Origin: DATAWK01 sp036267255
GTDB taxonomy: Bacteria > Acidobacteriota > Terriglobia > Terriglobales > Acidobacteriaceae
DNA length: 64,000 nt
NCBI GenBank assembly: GCA_036267255.1
Contig: DATAWK010000053.1
Coordinates: 186,001 to 250,000, forward strand
Reading direction: 5' to 3'
Positions 41,910 through 51,526 of the stretch are shown here, piece by piece. The notes beneath the pieces were generated by a model. It was not told where the DNA came from. It ran no database searches and saw only the letters and a list, made by a program, of their open reading frames with translations. Every line of letters begins with the position of its first letter. Position 1 is the stretch's first letter. A program made the position numbers and the translations under genes.

Positions 41910-43877
41910 TTAATCGGCGCTGACGGCGACCGGTGAGGACAACCCGGAGCCATTGGAGATTTCCTGATCTTTGTATTGGAGCTGATAGAGCTTCCAATAA
42001 AGGCCGCGTTGCGCCAGCAATTCCTGGTGCGTGCCGATCTCGCGTAGTTGGCCTTTATGCATCACCAGAATGCGATCTGCCTGTTGAATGGTCGACAGAC
42101 GGTGCGCAATGATGACCGAGGTGCGTCCTGTCACCATGCGCTTGAGCGCCGAACGGATCTGCATCTCCGTATCGGTATCGACGCTCGATGTAGCTTCATC
42201 CAGAATCAGGATTCGCGGATTGGTTGCCAAAGCTCGCGCAAAGCAAATGAGCTGTTTTTGTCCGGTGGAGAGAGTATTGCCGCGCTCACGAACCGGTTCT
42301 TCAAACGCGTCCGGCAGTCCGCGAATAAAGTCGCCGACATTCACCTGGTCGGCTGCCTGTTCCACCTGTTGCTGCGTAATCCAGTCTGAGCCAAGCCGGA
42401 TGTTGCTGGTAATGGTTCCGGTAAACAGGAACGGGTCCTGCAGCACCACGGAAAAACGCCGCCGCAGCGCGCTCAGGTCATAGGCGCGCACGTCGATGCC
42501 ATCGATCAGGATGCTGCCGCGCTGCACATCGTAGAAGCGCATCATCAGGCTGGTCAGCGTGGTTTTTCCAGCGCCCGTATGTCCGACGATCGCGGCAACC
42601 TCATCCGGCGCAATGGTAAAGCTGACGTCGCGCAGAATCCACTCAATCGAACCGTCGTCTACAAAGTCGCCGCGCTGTATCTGCGCCAGCGTGTCCGCGT
42701 CCAGCCGTTGATAGGTGAACCAGACGTGGCGAAACTCGATGCTTCCGCTGTCATCGCCTTGCTGCGGCTGGTCCGGAGAGACGACCTCCGATTTTGTATC
42801 CAGCAGCTTGAAGATGCGTTCGCTGGCAGCCATGGCAGCCTGCAGAATGTTGTATTTGTCGCTCAGGTCCTGGATGGGCCGGAAGAATCGCTGCGCGTAT
42901 TGGATAAAGGCGATCAGCACGCCCAGCGTAACAGTGGCATACGGCACCCCGTGTATGCCCGCACCGCGTATCACGCCCAGGCCACCAAACCAGATCACAA
43001 GAGCAATGGCAACAGAGCTGAGCAACTCAACCAGCGGGTAGTAGATGGCATAGGCCATGATGGCGTCTTTGAAGGCGACCATGTACTGGCGGTTCACCAC
43101 TTCAAAATCGGTGTAGGCGCGTTTTTCCCGGTTAAACAGTTGCACCACGCTCATGCCGCTGACGTGCTCCTGCATAAAGGAGTTAATGCGCGCAACGGCC
43201 ACGCGAATGCGTTGATAGCTCGCTCGCACGCTCCTGCGAAAGATATTCGTAATCAGCAGGATGAAGGGCAATACGGCAAAGGCAATCAGCGCCAGCCACC
43301 AGTTCATCCGCAGCATGACGATCACAATGCCGCCCAGCACCAGTACGTCCTCAAAAATGGAGACGACACCGGAGGTGAACAGCTCGTTCAGCGCGTCGAC
43401 ATCATTGGTAATGCGGGTCACCAGCCGCCCCGTCGGATTCCGGTCGAAGAATGCGATATGCATCCTCTGCAGATGACGGAAGATCTGGCTGCGCAGATCG
43501 TACATTACCTTTTGCCCGGTCCATTGCATCAGGTAGGTCTGAACGAACTCCAGCACATAGCTGAAGAGCAAAGAGCCGAGATAGATGGCGGCAATCTGCG
43601 TGACGCCGGTGATGGCGTTGACGCTCAGGTGGCGCGCCAGCCACGCGTGGGCTCCCTCGGAGGTGGGCGCCATGTAGCGGTCGACAGCAACCTTGGTCAG
43701 GTACGGACCCAGGACATCCGAGAAGGCCTTCAACGCGATGGCTATAAGGGATACAACAACCTGCAGGCGATACGGGCGCAGGTAGGTGAGCAGCCGACGC
43801 ATCAGACGATGGTCGTATGCTTTCCCTACTACGTCTTCGTCCTGCTGTTGCGGCGTGCTTTTAGCGGCTTCTGCCAT
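41910..43877 (-). CDS. ABC exporter, MsbA-like half transporter
   Basis: The 655-residue fused TMD-NBD protein (six transmembrane helices, then the ATPase) has Walker A GHTGAGKTT, Q-loop VLQDPFLF, signature LSTGQKQLICFARA (LSTGQ instead of LSGGQ), Walker B ILILDEATSSVD and switch His AHRLS. An insertion of about 20 residues (QRLDADTLAQIQRGDFVDDG, about 387-410) lies between the first two NBD strands. Adjacency to lpxB suggests lipid A or LPS core flipping, but similar exporters carry other substrates, so I do not assign msbA. Homodimer or heterodimer state is unknown. Confidence 0.85.
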   Translation of the reverse strand: MAEAAKSTPQQQDEDVVGKAYDHRLMRRLLTYLRPYRLQVVVSLIAIALKAFSDVLGPYLTKVAVDRYMAPTSEGAHAWLARHLSVNAITGVTQIAAIYLGSLLFSYVLEFVQTYLMQWTGQKVMYDLRSQIFRHLQRMHIAFFDRNPTGRLVTRITNDVDALNELFTSGVVSIFEDVLVLGGIVIVMLRMNWWLALIAFAVLPFILLITNIFRRSVRASYQRIRVAVARINSFMQEHVSGMSVVQLFNREKRAYTDFEVVNRQYMVAFKDAIMAYAIYYPLVELLSSVAIALVIWFGGLGVIRGAGIHGVPYATVTLGVLIAFIQYAQRFFRPIQDLSDKYNILQAAMAASERIFKLLDTKSEVVSPDQPQQGDDSGSIEFRHVWFTYQRLDADTLAQIQRGDFVDDGSIEWILRDVSFTIAPDEVAAIVGHTGAGKTTLTSLMMRFYDVQRGSILIDGIDVRAYDLSALRRRFSVVLQDPFLFTGTITSNIRLGSDWITQQQVEQAADQVNVGDFIRGLPDAFEEPVRERGNTLSTGQKQLICFARALATNPRILILDEATSSVDTDTEMQIRSALKRMVTGRTSVIIAHRLSTIQQADRILVMHKGQLREIGTHQELLAQRGLYWKLYQLQYKDQEISNGSGLSSPVAVSAD

Positions 43878-43942
43878 GCGACACTATCATTGTACCGGGG
43901 ACGCTGCGGCAATTACGCCGCCTGTCCGGTCTATTCTGTTCT

Positions 43943-45190
43943 ATGCAAAAACTTTGCCCAACCGCGCTCGGAGTCTATCTTTCGATTCCATTTTGCCGTG
44001 CCAAGTGCAGTTATTGTAACTTTGCGTCGGGCGTCTTTGGGGGCGACCGGTTGGTGCGTTATGTTGATCGCCTGGTGGCGGACATTCGTTCTGCTCGCCA
44101 GCAGGCTGCAGCCTGGCAAACGGTACTGCCCGATTGCATCGATACCCTTTATTTCGGTGGAGGTACGCCCAGCCTTTTGATTCCGGAACAATTGCAGAAG
44201 ATTCTGAATGTTCTGCATGAGCAATTTGATTTCGCGGCAAAATCCGAGATCACGCTGGAATGCGCGCCGGGGCAGCTTTCGGATGCGCTGCTGGAAGCGT
44301 TGCCGGCATTGGGTGTCCATCGCATCAGCTTTGGCGTGCAATCGTTCGTCGATACCGAGGCGGCTGCGGTCGGGCGCTTGCACACCTGCGCGCAAACGCT
44401 GGCGGATATTGCCCGGCTGCGTCGCGTAGGCATCGAGAACATCAACGTCGACCTTCTCGCTGGCCTGCCGCACCAGACAGAGACAAGCTGGCAGGCTTCG
44501 CTGGACCAGGCCATCGCCACGCAAGTGCCCCACATCAGCGTCTACATGCTGGAAGTGGATGAGGATTCCCGTCTGGGGCGCGAGCTGCTGGCTGGCGGCC
44601 CTCGTTATCACGCCAGGGCCGTACCGGACGATGCCCAGATTGCCGCCATGTACCAGACCGCCTGCGAACGGCTGGCCGCTGCCGGAATTGCGCAGTATGA
44701 GATATCGAACTTCGCCTGCTCCGGATGGCAGTCGCGCCACAATGAAAAATACTGGCTGCGCCAACCCTATTTTGGCTTTGGCATGGACGCTCACTCCATG
44801 CTGCACGGCAACGATGGCCATCCGCGGCGCGTGGCTGCGACCGACGACCTGGCTACGTTTCTGGAGCAGGGCGCGCAATCGCAGATAACCATTGTCGATC
44901 CAAATGCCGTGCTGGAAGAGGCCTGGTTTCTTGGCTTGCGGCGCAATGCAGGGGTCTCGCTGCTCGCGATGGAAGCAGAATTTGGCGCGGAAGCTATCGC
45001 TGCCTATCGGCCTGTGCTGGCAAGCTGCGTGGACGATGGCCTGCTGCAGGTTCAGCATCAAAGCGCCTGTCTGACGGCGCATGGACGACTCTTTTCCAAC
45101 GAAGTCTTCGAGCGATTCCTCGGTGTCACAGAAGTTGAGAAAGCGGGGTCCGCACAACCGACATCCGAACTTCAGGGAGCATTTGCGTGA
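43943..45190 (+). CDS. hemW: Radical SAM heme chaperone HemW
   Basis: The 415-residue radical SAM protein has the cluster motif CRAKCSYC with C18, C22 and C25, then LYFGGGTPSLL, E-rich TLECAPGQL, RISFGVQSF, NVDLLAGLPHQT and the HemW C-terminal domain with HNEKYW and GFGMDAHS. HemW-type proteins pass heme to apoproteins and are not true HemN oxidases; this one lacks the extra N-terminal Cys and Arg features of HemN. It diverges from the ABC exporter over 65 bases. GTGA overlap with the threonine aldolase couples the two. Confidence 0.9.
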   Translation: MQKLCPTALGVYLSIPFCRAKCSYCNFASGVFGGDRLVRYVDRLVADIRSARQQAAAWQTVLPDCIDTLYFGGGTPSLLIPEQLQKILNVLHEQFDFAAKSEITLECAPGQLSDALLEALPALGVHRISFGVQSFVDTEAAAVGRLHTCAQTLADIARLRRVGIENINVDLLAGLPHQTETSWQASLDQAIATQVPHISVYMLEVDEDSRLGRELLAGGPRYHARAVPDDAQIAAMYQTACERLAAAGIAQYEISNFACSGWQSRHNEKYWLRQPYFGFGMDAHSMLHGNDGHPRRVAATDDLATFLEQGAQSQITIVDPNAVLEEAWFLGLRRNAGVSLLAMEAEFGAEAIAAYRPVLASCVDDGLLQVQHQSACLTAHGRLFSNEVFERFLGVTEVEKAGSAQPTSELQGAFA

Positions 45191-46266
45191 GTACCGAAAC
45201 TGCCGAAAAGCTCGTCGCACAAAAGGAAAAACATACCAGCGTGATCGACCTGCGCAGTGATACCGTCACCAAGCCCACGCCCGCAATGCGTGCTGCCATG
45301 GCCGCTGCGGAAGTCGGCGACGATGTGTATGGCGAAGATCCCACCGTAGCCCAGCTCGAAGCCCGCGCCGCCGCCATCTTTGAACGTGAAGCGGCAATTT
45401 TTGTCCCGACCGGAACGATGGGCAACCAGATCGCCATTCGCCTGCACACAGAGCATGGGCAGGAAGTCATCTGCGAGGCGCGCTCGCACATTCTGGATTG
45501 GGAGATGGCCACGCTTTCGGCCTTCTCCGGCTGTATGCCGCGCACCGTTGCCGGAGAGCGAGGCGTGCTGACCTGGCCGCAGATTCGCGCTGCCCTCTCG
45601 CCAAAGATTTACTATCGCGCGCAGACCGGGCTTATCTCGCTGGAAAACACGCATAACATGGCCGGGGGGACGGTGACGCCGCTTCCTGTTCTGGAAGAAA
45701 TCTGGGCAGGAGCCAAGGACGCCGGCGTGCCGGTGCACCTCGATGGTGCACGGGTCTTTAACGCTGCTGTCAGTCTCGACATCGGTGTTGCGGAGCTGAC
45801 GCGCGGCTTTGACACTGTCATGTTTTGCCTGTCGAAAGGTCTCTGCGCGCCGGTCGGCTCCATGCTCGTGGGTACGCGACAGCATATTGATCGTGCCCGC
45901 ATCTTTCGCAAGGCGCTGGGTGGAGGCATGCGCCAGGTTGGCGTGCTGGCGGCTGCCGGACTGGTCGCGCTGGATACCATGACCGCCCGTCTGGCCGAGG
46001 ATCACGCCAACGCGCGCCTGCTGGCAGAGTCGCTGGCCGATTTGCCCGGCATGGCCGTCGATCTGGCCAGCGTACAGACGAACATCATCATTTTTCAGCT
46101 ACGGAATGGCAACGGCGCGCTTTCCCTGGTCGATGCCCTGAAGCAGCGCGGCGTGCTGGCGAGTGCCCTGGGGCCGGATTCGATCCGTTTGGTGACACAT
46201 CATGATGTCGATCGGGCAGCGTGCCGGCAGGCTGCTGCCATCCTTGCCGAACTGTTGACGCCATGA
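45187..46266 (+). CDS. ltaE: Low-specificity L-threonine aldolase (PLP, fold type I)
   Basis: Cleaves threonine/allo-threonine to glycine and acetaldehyde. The 359-residue protein has VIDLRSDTVTKPT at the start, GDDVYGEDPTVAQLE, PTGTMGNQIA, HLDGARVFNAAV with the PLP-binding Asp, and the Schiff-base Lys in CLSKGLCAPVG. The start is GTG 45187, overlapping the hemW stop. Glycine from this enzyme could feed one-carbon metabolism; the link with hemW is positional only. Confidence 0.93.
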   Translation: MSTETAEKLVAQKEKHTSVIDLRSDTVTKPTPAMRAAMAAAEVGDDVYGEDPTVAQLEARAAAIFEREAAIFVPTGTMGNQIAIRLHTEHGQEVICEARSHILDWEMATLSAFSGCMPRTVAGERGVLTWPQIRAALSPKIYYRAQTGLISLENTHNMAGGTVTPLPVLEEIWAGAKDAGVPVHLDGARVFNAAVSLDIGVAELTRGFDTVMFCLSKGLCAPVGSMLVGTRQHIDRARIFRKALGGGMRQVGVLAAAGLVALDTMTARLAEDHANARLLAESLADLPGMAVDLASVQTNIIIFQLRNGNGALSLVDALKQRGVLASALGPDSIRLVTHHDVDRAACRQAAAILAELLTP

Positions 46267-46417
46267 GGCCCAACGCACGAACATGGCCATAATGTGCAGG
46301 ATTCATCGTTTCGTCACAAAGGATTTATATCCTGTTATCAGTCCATTCTTTTCAGTGCTGTAGTCTAGCAGCGGCAGCGAACTATGCTGCCCCTAAGAAT
46401 GCAGAAAGGGCCCTTGC

Positions 46418-47116
46418 TTGAAACAGACGATCTTTGTTCTGGAAGATGATAATGACATTTCGCGGCTGGTGCAGCACAACCTGGAGGCTGCTGGATTTTC
46501 CGTAAGAGTATTTGTTACAACCGCTGCCGTTTTAGCTGATTCCGAGCGCAAGGCTCCCGATCTTTTTCTTCTGGACATCATGGTTCCCGGTGGCGACGGA
46601 TTGGATCTTTGCCGCCGCATCCGCCGTAATCCGGCGCTGGCCAGCACGCCCATCATCTTTCTTACGGCACGTGCCAGCGAAAGTGACCGCATTCTGGGCC
46701 TGGAGCTGGGCGCGGATGATTACATCACCAAGCCGTTTTCTCCACGGGAGCTGGTCGCGCGCGTTAAGGCCGTACTGCGTCGCTTTGAGCGCCCCACCGT
46801 GCCGACGCAGCTCCAGTTCGACGATGTGGAAATCGACGCCAGCGCCATGCAGTTGAAGGTAAAGGGCGAACTGACGGCCACCACCGCCACGGAGTTTCGC
46901 CTGCTCGACTATCTGGCGCGCCACCCCGGTCGCGTCTTCAGCCGCGACCATCTGCTGGATGCTGTCTGGGGTGATGCGCGCTTCGTTACTCCACGCTCTG
47001 TGGATGTCTATGTGCGCCGCATCCGCGAAAAGATTGAGGCCGATGCTGAGAATCCGCGGTATCTTGTAACCGTTCGTGGTGCGGGCTATCGCTTTGAGCT
47101 ACCCAAACAGGATTAG
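46418..47116 (+). CDS. OmpR/PhoB-family response regulator
   Basis: The 232-residue protein has a receiver domain (1-115: acidic pocket E9-D10-D11, phospho-acceptor D53 in LLDIMVPGGDG, K105 in TKPFSPREL). A winged helix DNA-binding domain follows (about 130-230; TATEFRLLDYLARHPGRVFSRDHLLDAVWG, RYLVTVRGAGYRFE). The start is TTG 46418. It is paired with the kinase gene 69 bases downstream, most like PhoB-PhoR. Upstream lies a palindrome (46320-46333). Phosphate control is inferred, not shown: no pst genes are nearby. Confidence 0.9.
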   Translation: MKQTIFVLEDDNDISRLVQHNLEAAGFSVRVFVTTAAVLADSERKAPDLFLLDIMVPGGDGLDLCRRIRRNPALASTPIIFLTARASESDRILGLELGADDYITKPFSPRELVARVKAVLRRFERPTVPTQLQFDDVEIDASAMQLKVKGELTATTATEFRLLDYLARHPGRVFSRDHLLDAVWGDARFVTPRSVDVYVRRIREKIEADAENPRYLVTVRGAGYRFELPKQD

Positions 47117-47185
47117 GTCTTTGCGCGAGCAGAACCAACTCCGCCTGAAAGCCTTGGAGCGCCCAGCCCTCTACGAACCCACATC

Positions 47186-48565
47186 ATGACGCGCAGAATT
47201 TTCTTCAAATTATTGTCGGTTCTGATCCTGATGCTGTTGTTTGAGGCCGTGCTGGTGGATGTCGTGCGGCCTCGTCTATGGCTGGCGGCGCTGCTCTCAG
47301 TCTTGCTGGCAGTGGTGGTAGCGGCACTGGCTGCACGTCTGGTTGCACAGCGGCTGAACAGGATCGTTGTCTTTGCAGGCCGCGTTGCCAACGGGGATTT
47401 CACTGCCCGGATTCATGAAACCTCCGGCGACGAAATTGCGGTTGTCGCCGAGGCCCTCGATGCAACGGCAGGCCGCCTGGAACAGAGCTTTCGCGCGCTC
47501 GAAGGCAGCCGCAAAGAGCTGGAAACCGTTCTCGACAGCATGGAAGAGGCCGTAATCGCTGTCGATGCGCAGAGCCGTATTCATTGGACAAATAAGGCAA
47601 TGGAGCGTTTCGCCGGCGGCTCCATTCGTACCGGTCATGCTCTGGTGCAGACCGTGCGCGATCCCGACCTGTTGGCCTGCGTGGAACGGGCCCTGCAGGA
47701 ACGGGTTGTAACCAAAGGTCACGCCCGCTCGGTGCTTCCCGGCAAGGTGTTTGAGATCAACGTGGCGCCGATGCCGGGTGGCAGTGCTGTCGTGGTGTTG
47801 CACGATGTCAGCGAAATTGAGCGCGTGGAAAAAACTCGTCGCGACTTCATCGCGAACGTTTCCCACGAACTGCGCACGCCCTTGACCTCTATCTCCGGCT
47901 ATGCAGAAACATTGATGGAAGACAGCCAGCTATCCGCGCAAGTGCGGGATTTTCTCGCCATCATTGGCAAGAATGCCGCGCGGATGAACCGGCTGACGGA
48001 AGACCTGCTGGCGTTGGCACGCATCGAATCCGGCGAGTACAAACTGCGGCGTCAGCCAGTTCCGGCATCCACGCTGGTGGAAGACGCCGTCGATCTTTTT
48101 GCCGGTTCCTTGCGGGCTACGGATATCCGGCTGGAGGCCGGAGCGCGGGTGAGCGAACGGGTCTTTGCCGATACGGATGCTGTGCTGCAGGTGTTGTCGA
48201 ACCTGCTGGAGAATGCGGCAAAATACGGCGGCGTCGGCAAGCCGATTGTGATCGGCGCTCATGTGGTTCCCGGCGCAGTGGAATTCTCTGTACAGGATTT
48301 TGGCGCAGGCATCCCGTCGGAACATCTGGGCCGCATCTTTGAACGCTTCTACAGAGTGGACAAAGGCCGCACCAAGGATGCTGGTGGAACCGGGCTGGGC
48401 CTTGCGATTGCCAAGCACATCATTCTGGCTCACGGCGGCAGCATCCGCGTGGAGAGCGAACTGAACCATGGCAGCACATTTTTCTTCACTCTGCCCTTAG
48501 CTGTAGAGGACGCGTCTTCTGAATTACCGGCAGCCCGCAGTCCGTCGGTCACCGGGACGGCATGA
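47186..48565 (+). CDS. Sensor histidine kinase, PhoR-like
   Basis: The 459-residue protein has two N-terminal transmembrane segments (about 7-25 and 32-50), then HAMP (about 50-105), PAS (about 112-210), HisKA with H227 in FIANVSHELRTPL, and HATPase_c with N box LLENAAKY, DFGAGI and GTGLGLAIAKHI. The very short periplasmic loop (about six residues) means it does not sense by an external domain; sensing is probably through the membrane, PAS or a partner. It is co-directional with the regulator and ends two bases before the convergent MocA stop. Confidence 0.9.
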   Translation: MTRRIFFKLLSVLILMLLFEAVLVDVVRPRLWLAALLSVLLAVVVAALAARLVAQRLNRIVVFAGRVANGDFTARIHETSGDEIAVVAEALDATAGRLEQSFRALEGSRKELETVLDSMEEAVIAVDAQSRIHWTNKAMERFAGGSIRTGHALVQTVRDPDLLACVERALQERVVTKGHARSVLPGKVFEINVAPMPGGSAVVVLHDVSEIERVEKTRRDFIANVSHELRTPLTSISGYAETLMEDSQLSAQVRDFLAIIGKNAARMNRLTEDLLALARIESGEYKLRRQPVPASTLVEDAVDLFAGSLRATDIRLEAGARVSERVFADTDAVLQVLSNLLENAAKYGGVGKPIVIGAHVVPGAVEFSVQDFGAGIPSEHLGRIFERFYRVDKGRTKDAGGTGLGLAIAKHIILAHGGSIRVESELNHGSTFFFTLPLAVEDASSELPAARSPSVTGTA

Positions 48566-48567
48566 AA

Positions 48568-49161
48568 TCATAGCGTCGCTGCGTCTTCCGGACGATCCAC
48601 ATCCCACTCTCCCAGAGCGAAGGGAACTTCGATCAGGTTTGTTTTGCCTGCGCGGAGAATGTCACGGGCTCCGTGGTCGCCGCTGAGCGCCAGCAACTCC
48701 GGAAACAGCGCGCGCGGAGCCAGAATTGGCACTCCGGGGCGACCCACATAACGCGATGCCACAATCTTCTCCGGCGCTTGGCGATGCGCTGCCAGCAGGG
48801 CTTGCAGATGTTCGCTGGTGAGTGCCGGTTGATCGCATACCAGCAGAACCACGCCAGAGACCCGCGGATTTATTTCTTGCGCCGCATGCACGCCGCAACG
48901 AATGGAGCTGGCCATGCCTTCCTGCCAATCGGAGTTCAGCAGAACCGTGCAGCCCTCCAGAGGAGTCGCGCGTTGGATTGCCGCTGCATGCGCGCCCAGC
49001 ACCACGAACACCGGATCGAGACCCGCCGTGATGGCGATGCGCAAGGTGTGGTCAAGCAGGGATTCGTCTCGCCCTTCGATCTGCAACAGTTGCTTCGGCT
49101 GGCCCAGACGCCGGGATGCGCCGGCGGCCAGAAAGATCGCGGGCAAGGAGTCGCTTTTCAT
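48568..49161 (-). CDS. MobA-like NTP transferase (MocA/molybdenum cofactor cytidylyltransferase type)
   Basis: The 197-residue nucleotidyltransferase has the NTP-binding start IFLAAGASRRLGQPKQLL, NSDWQEGMASSIRCGV, LLVCDQPALTSEHL, and C-terminal GDHGARDIL. This matches the MocA/MobA-like NTP_transf_3 family, which makes MCD (cytosine dinucleotide) for molybdenum hydroxylases. The adjacent XdhC-like gene (12 bases upstream) supports that role. No structural xanthine dehydrogenase or CO dehydrogenase genes are in the window. Confidence 0.85.
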   Translation of the reverse strand: MKSDSLPAIFLAAGASRRLGQPKQLLQIEGRDESLLDHTLRIAITAGLDPVFVVLGAHAAAIQRATPLEGCTVLLNSDWQEGMASSIRCGVHAAQEINPRVSGVVLLVCDQPALTSEHLQALLAAHRQAPEKIVASRYVGRPGVPILAPRALFPELLALSGDHGARDILRAGKTNLIEVPFALGEWDVDRPEDAATL

Positions 49162-49173
49162 CCGTGGAGCCGC

Positions 49174-50430
49174 CTATTGGGTGCGCTCGGTTGCATTTTC
49201 TAAGGATTCCGAGAGATGCTCCACCGGGCAGACCGTGGGAACGTAGGGCTTTGCCGGCGGATCGAGCAGGGATTTCTTCGTCATACGACGATGTTGGATC
49301 TCACGTTGGTACAGTGCCGACTGAATCTCGGCAACAATGGCCAGCGCGACGGCCTCCGGCGCATCGCCGCCCAGGTCCAGACCAACCGGAGCATGCACAC
49401 GCTCCAGGCACTCTTCCGGAGTCCAGCCAAGCTGCGCGGCAGACTCCGTTAGCAGCAAACGGCTGCGATGACGTGCGCCCAGCACACCCAGATAGCGCAG
49501 GCCAAGCGGCAACAGTTGCGGCATCAATGCGCGGTCCTGTTCGTAGCTGTGCGTTAACAACACGGCAGCATCGTCAGCGGTCAGATGTATCGAATCGACC
49601 GTTTTGCCCATCTGCGCCAGATGGTGTACCGACTCCGCCTCAGGAAAGCGCTCGGCGTGTGCCAGGCTGGAACGGCCATCGGCCACCACGACGCGCCATC
49701 CGATCAGATGGGCCAGCTTAGTCAAAGGACGGGCATCCTCACCGGCGCCAAAGATTACGAGGCGCTGCGGCGGATCAAGAGTCTCGATAAAAACACTTTT
49801 GCTTTCTTGCGATGCTTCCGTTTGGTCAACGCCGTTGCGTTCAAGCAACCTGCTCGAAATGGGCGCAGGCTTCGCAGTCAGAGATTGCCGGGCACAATCG
49901 GCCAGCCGATCTCTGCTTGCGTCCTCCAGAGAATCGCTGGCAAAGAGCAGGGTGCCGTCTCCGCGAAGGATAATGCGCTGCAAAGGCGCGCCAGGACTGT
50001 CGGCAGCGGGTAACAGCGTCGCAACGACCAATCGCTCGCCAGCAAAGGAACATTCCAGCGCGGCCAGCATGGCCTGCGTCTCCGGCAGATGCAACGGTTC
50101 AAAGAGCAGGTCGACTACGCCGCCACAACCCAGACCGTAGGGCATATCGCTGGTGTCATCAAACAGAGTGGAGTAGGTTTTGACGGCCGCGCCGGAACGC
50201 GTGATCCATGCAGCCTTATGCAGGATTTCTCCTTCCAGGCAGCCACCGCTGATGGAACCAGCATAGGTGTTTCCACATGCCAGCAACCGTGCGCCTGGCT
50301 TGCGGTAGGAGGAACCTTCCACGCGCACCAGCGTGACCAGAACGGATTTTGCATCCTGAGCAGGCAGCGTTTCCTGCCCGGTGCGTCCCTGGTTCTTCCA
50401 GAGTTCGAGAATATTACGTCGTTCGCTCAT
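49174..50430 (-). CDS. XdhC/CoxI family molybdenum enzyme maturation protein
   Basis: The 418-residue protein has an N-terminal XdhC_CoxI domain (about 25-110; VTLVRVEGSSYRKPGARLLA, GSISGGCLEGEI, YGLGCGGVVDLLFEP) and a C-terminal XdhC_C Rossmann domain (about 215-385; LVIFGAGEDARPLTKLAHLIGW, VLLTHSYEQD, YLGVLGARHRS, HAPVGLDLGG). Such proteins insert or sulfurate the molybdenum cofactor of hydroxylases. The conserved Cys of the GGC and GCGG motifs are present. It is co-transcribed with the MocA-like gene. Partner enzyme not in the window. Confidence 0.88.
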   Translation of the reverse strand: MSERRNILELWKNQGRTGQETLPAQDAKSVLVTLVRVEGSSYRKPGARLLACGNTYAGSISGGCLEGEILHKAAWITRSGAAVKTYSTLFDDTSDMPYGLGCGGVVDLLFEPLHLPETQAMLAALECSFAGERLVVATLLPAADSPGAPLQRIILRGDGTLLFASDSLEDASRDRLADCARQSLTAKPAPISSRLLERNGVDQTEASQESKSVFIETLDPPQRLVIFGAGEDARPLTKLAHLIGWRVVVADGRSSLAHAERFPEAESVHHLAQMGKTVDSIHLTADDAAVLLTHSYEQDRALMPQLLPLGLRYLGVLGARHRSRLLLTESAAQLGWTPEECLERVHAPVGLDLGGDAPEAVALAIVAEIQSALYQREIQHRRMTKKSLLDPPAKPYVPTVCPVEHLSESLENATERTQ

Positions 50431-50653
50431 GCTGTTCCCCGGGGTGGAGCGCGAACCTGGAACCCTTGCTAATCCTCATAGTAACTGTTTTCTCGGCCAA
50501 ATTGCAGGGGGGACGCGCTGCCCGGGGGAATGGACTGGCATGGAATGAAGTGCCAGTGCAGCCGGTGGAAAGAATCCGTACCTTGTCTGCAGGCAGGACT
50601 AGAATGAAGTGTTTCCAGGTATATAGCCGGGAACCTGTAATTTGGAGCGAGTC

Positions 50654-51526
50654 ATGGGAAATGCTTTCAAAACAACATTTTTGCTGACGCTGCTGACATT
50701 GGTGCTGATTTTTATCGGTGGCCACTTCGCCGGGCGTGATGGATTGATCCTCGGCTTTGGTGTTGCGGTCGCGATGAATTTTTTCAGCTATTTTTATTCC
50801 GATAAGATCGCGCTGCGTATGTATCGCGCGCAGCCGGTGACACGGGAGCAGTTGCCGCGTGTGTATCAGGTCGTAGAGCAGATGACGCAGCGGCTGGGAC
50901 TGCCCATGCCGAAGATTTATGTCATCCCAACGCCATCTCCCAATGCCTTTGCCACCGGGCGCAACCCGAAACATGCTTCTGTGGCCGTGACGGAAGGCAT
51001 TCTGCAATTGCTGAATGACGAAGAGCTGGCTGGCGTGCTGGCGCATGAATTGGGCCATGTGCAGAATCGCGACATCCTCACCAGTTCGATTGCTGCAACG
51101 CTCGCTGGCGCCATTACGATCATTGCGCGTCTGGGTTATTGGGCATCCTTGTTTGGTGGCATGGGCGGAGGCAGAGGCAGCGACCGCGAAGGCGGAGGCA
51201 TTGGCGGACTCTTCATGCTGATTCTGGCGCCCATCGCTGCAACGTTGATTCAGCTTGCCGTCTCCCGTTCGCGTGAGTATGAAGCCGATGCCACCGGCGC
51301 CAAGACCACAGGCAATCCTTATGCGTTGGCCAGCGCCCTCGAAAAGCTCGAGGCCTATTCCAAGCGCCTTCCCATGACGGCCTCACCCACCAACGCGCAC
51401 TTGTTCATCATCGCGCCGTTTCTGGGTCGTGGCAGCTTTGGCAATCTTTTCTCCACACACCCGCCGACCGCCAAGCGCGTGGAGCGTCTGATAGGGCGCA
51501 GCTCCGTCACCGGAGTAGAGAAGTAA
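50654..51526 (+). CDS. htpX: Membrane zinc metalloprotease HtpX
   Basis: The 290-residue M48 protease of the inner membrane is involved in membrane protein quality control. Two N-terminal membrane helices (about 7-22 and 28-45) are followed by H131-E132-L-G-H135 in LAHELGHVQNRD, two more helices and the third zinc ligand region SREYEADATG. ATG 50654 has GGAG (50644-50647) at six bases. The stop overlaps the DUF4149 start (TAATG). It diverges from the XdhC gene over 223 bases in which I see no other gene. Confidence 0.95.
   Translation: MGNAFKTTFLLTLLTLVLIFIGGHFAGRDGLILGFGVAVAMNFFSYFYSDKIALRMYRAQPVTREQLPRVYQVVEQMTQRLGLPMPKIYVIPTPSPNAFATGRNPKHASVAVTEGILQLLNDEELAGVLAHELGHVQNRDILTSSIAATLAGAITIIARLGYWASLFGGMGGGRGSDREGGGIGGLFMLILAPIAATLIQLAVSRSREYEADATGAKTTGNPYALASALEKLEAYSKRLPMTASPTNAHLFIIAPFLGRGSFGNLFSTHPPTAKRVERLIGRSSVTGVEK

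Noticed and set aside
42579..44180. 533-residue open frame on + strand opposite the ABC exporter and across into hemW
   Set aside because: Shadow of the exporter codons; composition rich in His, Gln and Arg and no motif.
46306..46340. Possible Pho box upstream of the PhoB-like gene
   Set aside because: The CTGTCAT-type 11-base direct repeats are not present; only a TGTTATC-like half match.
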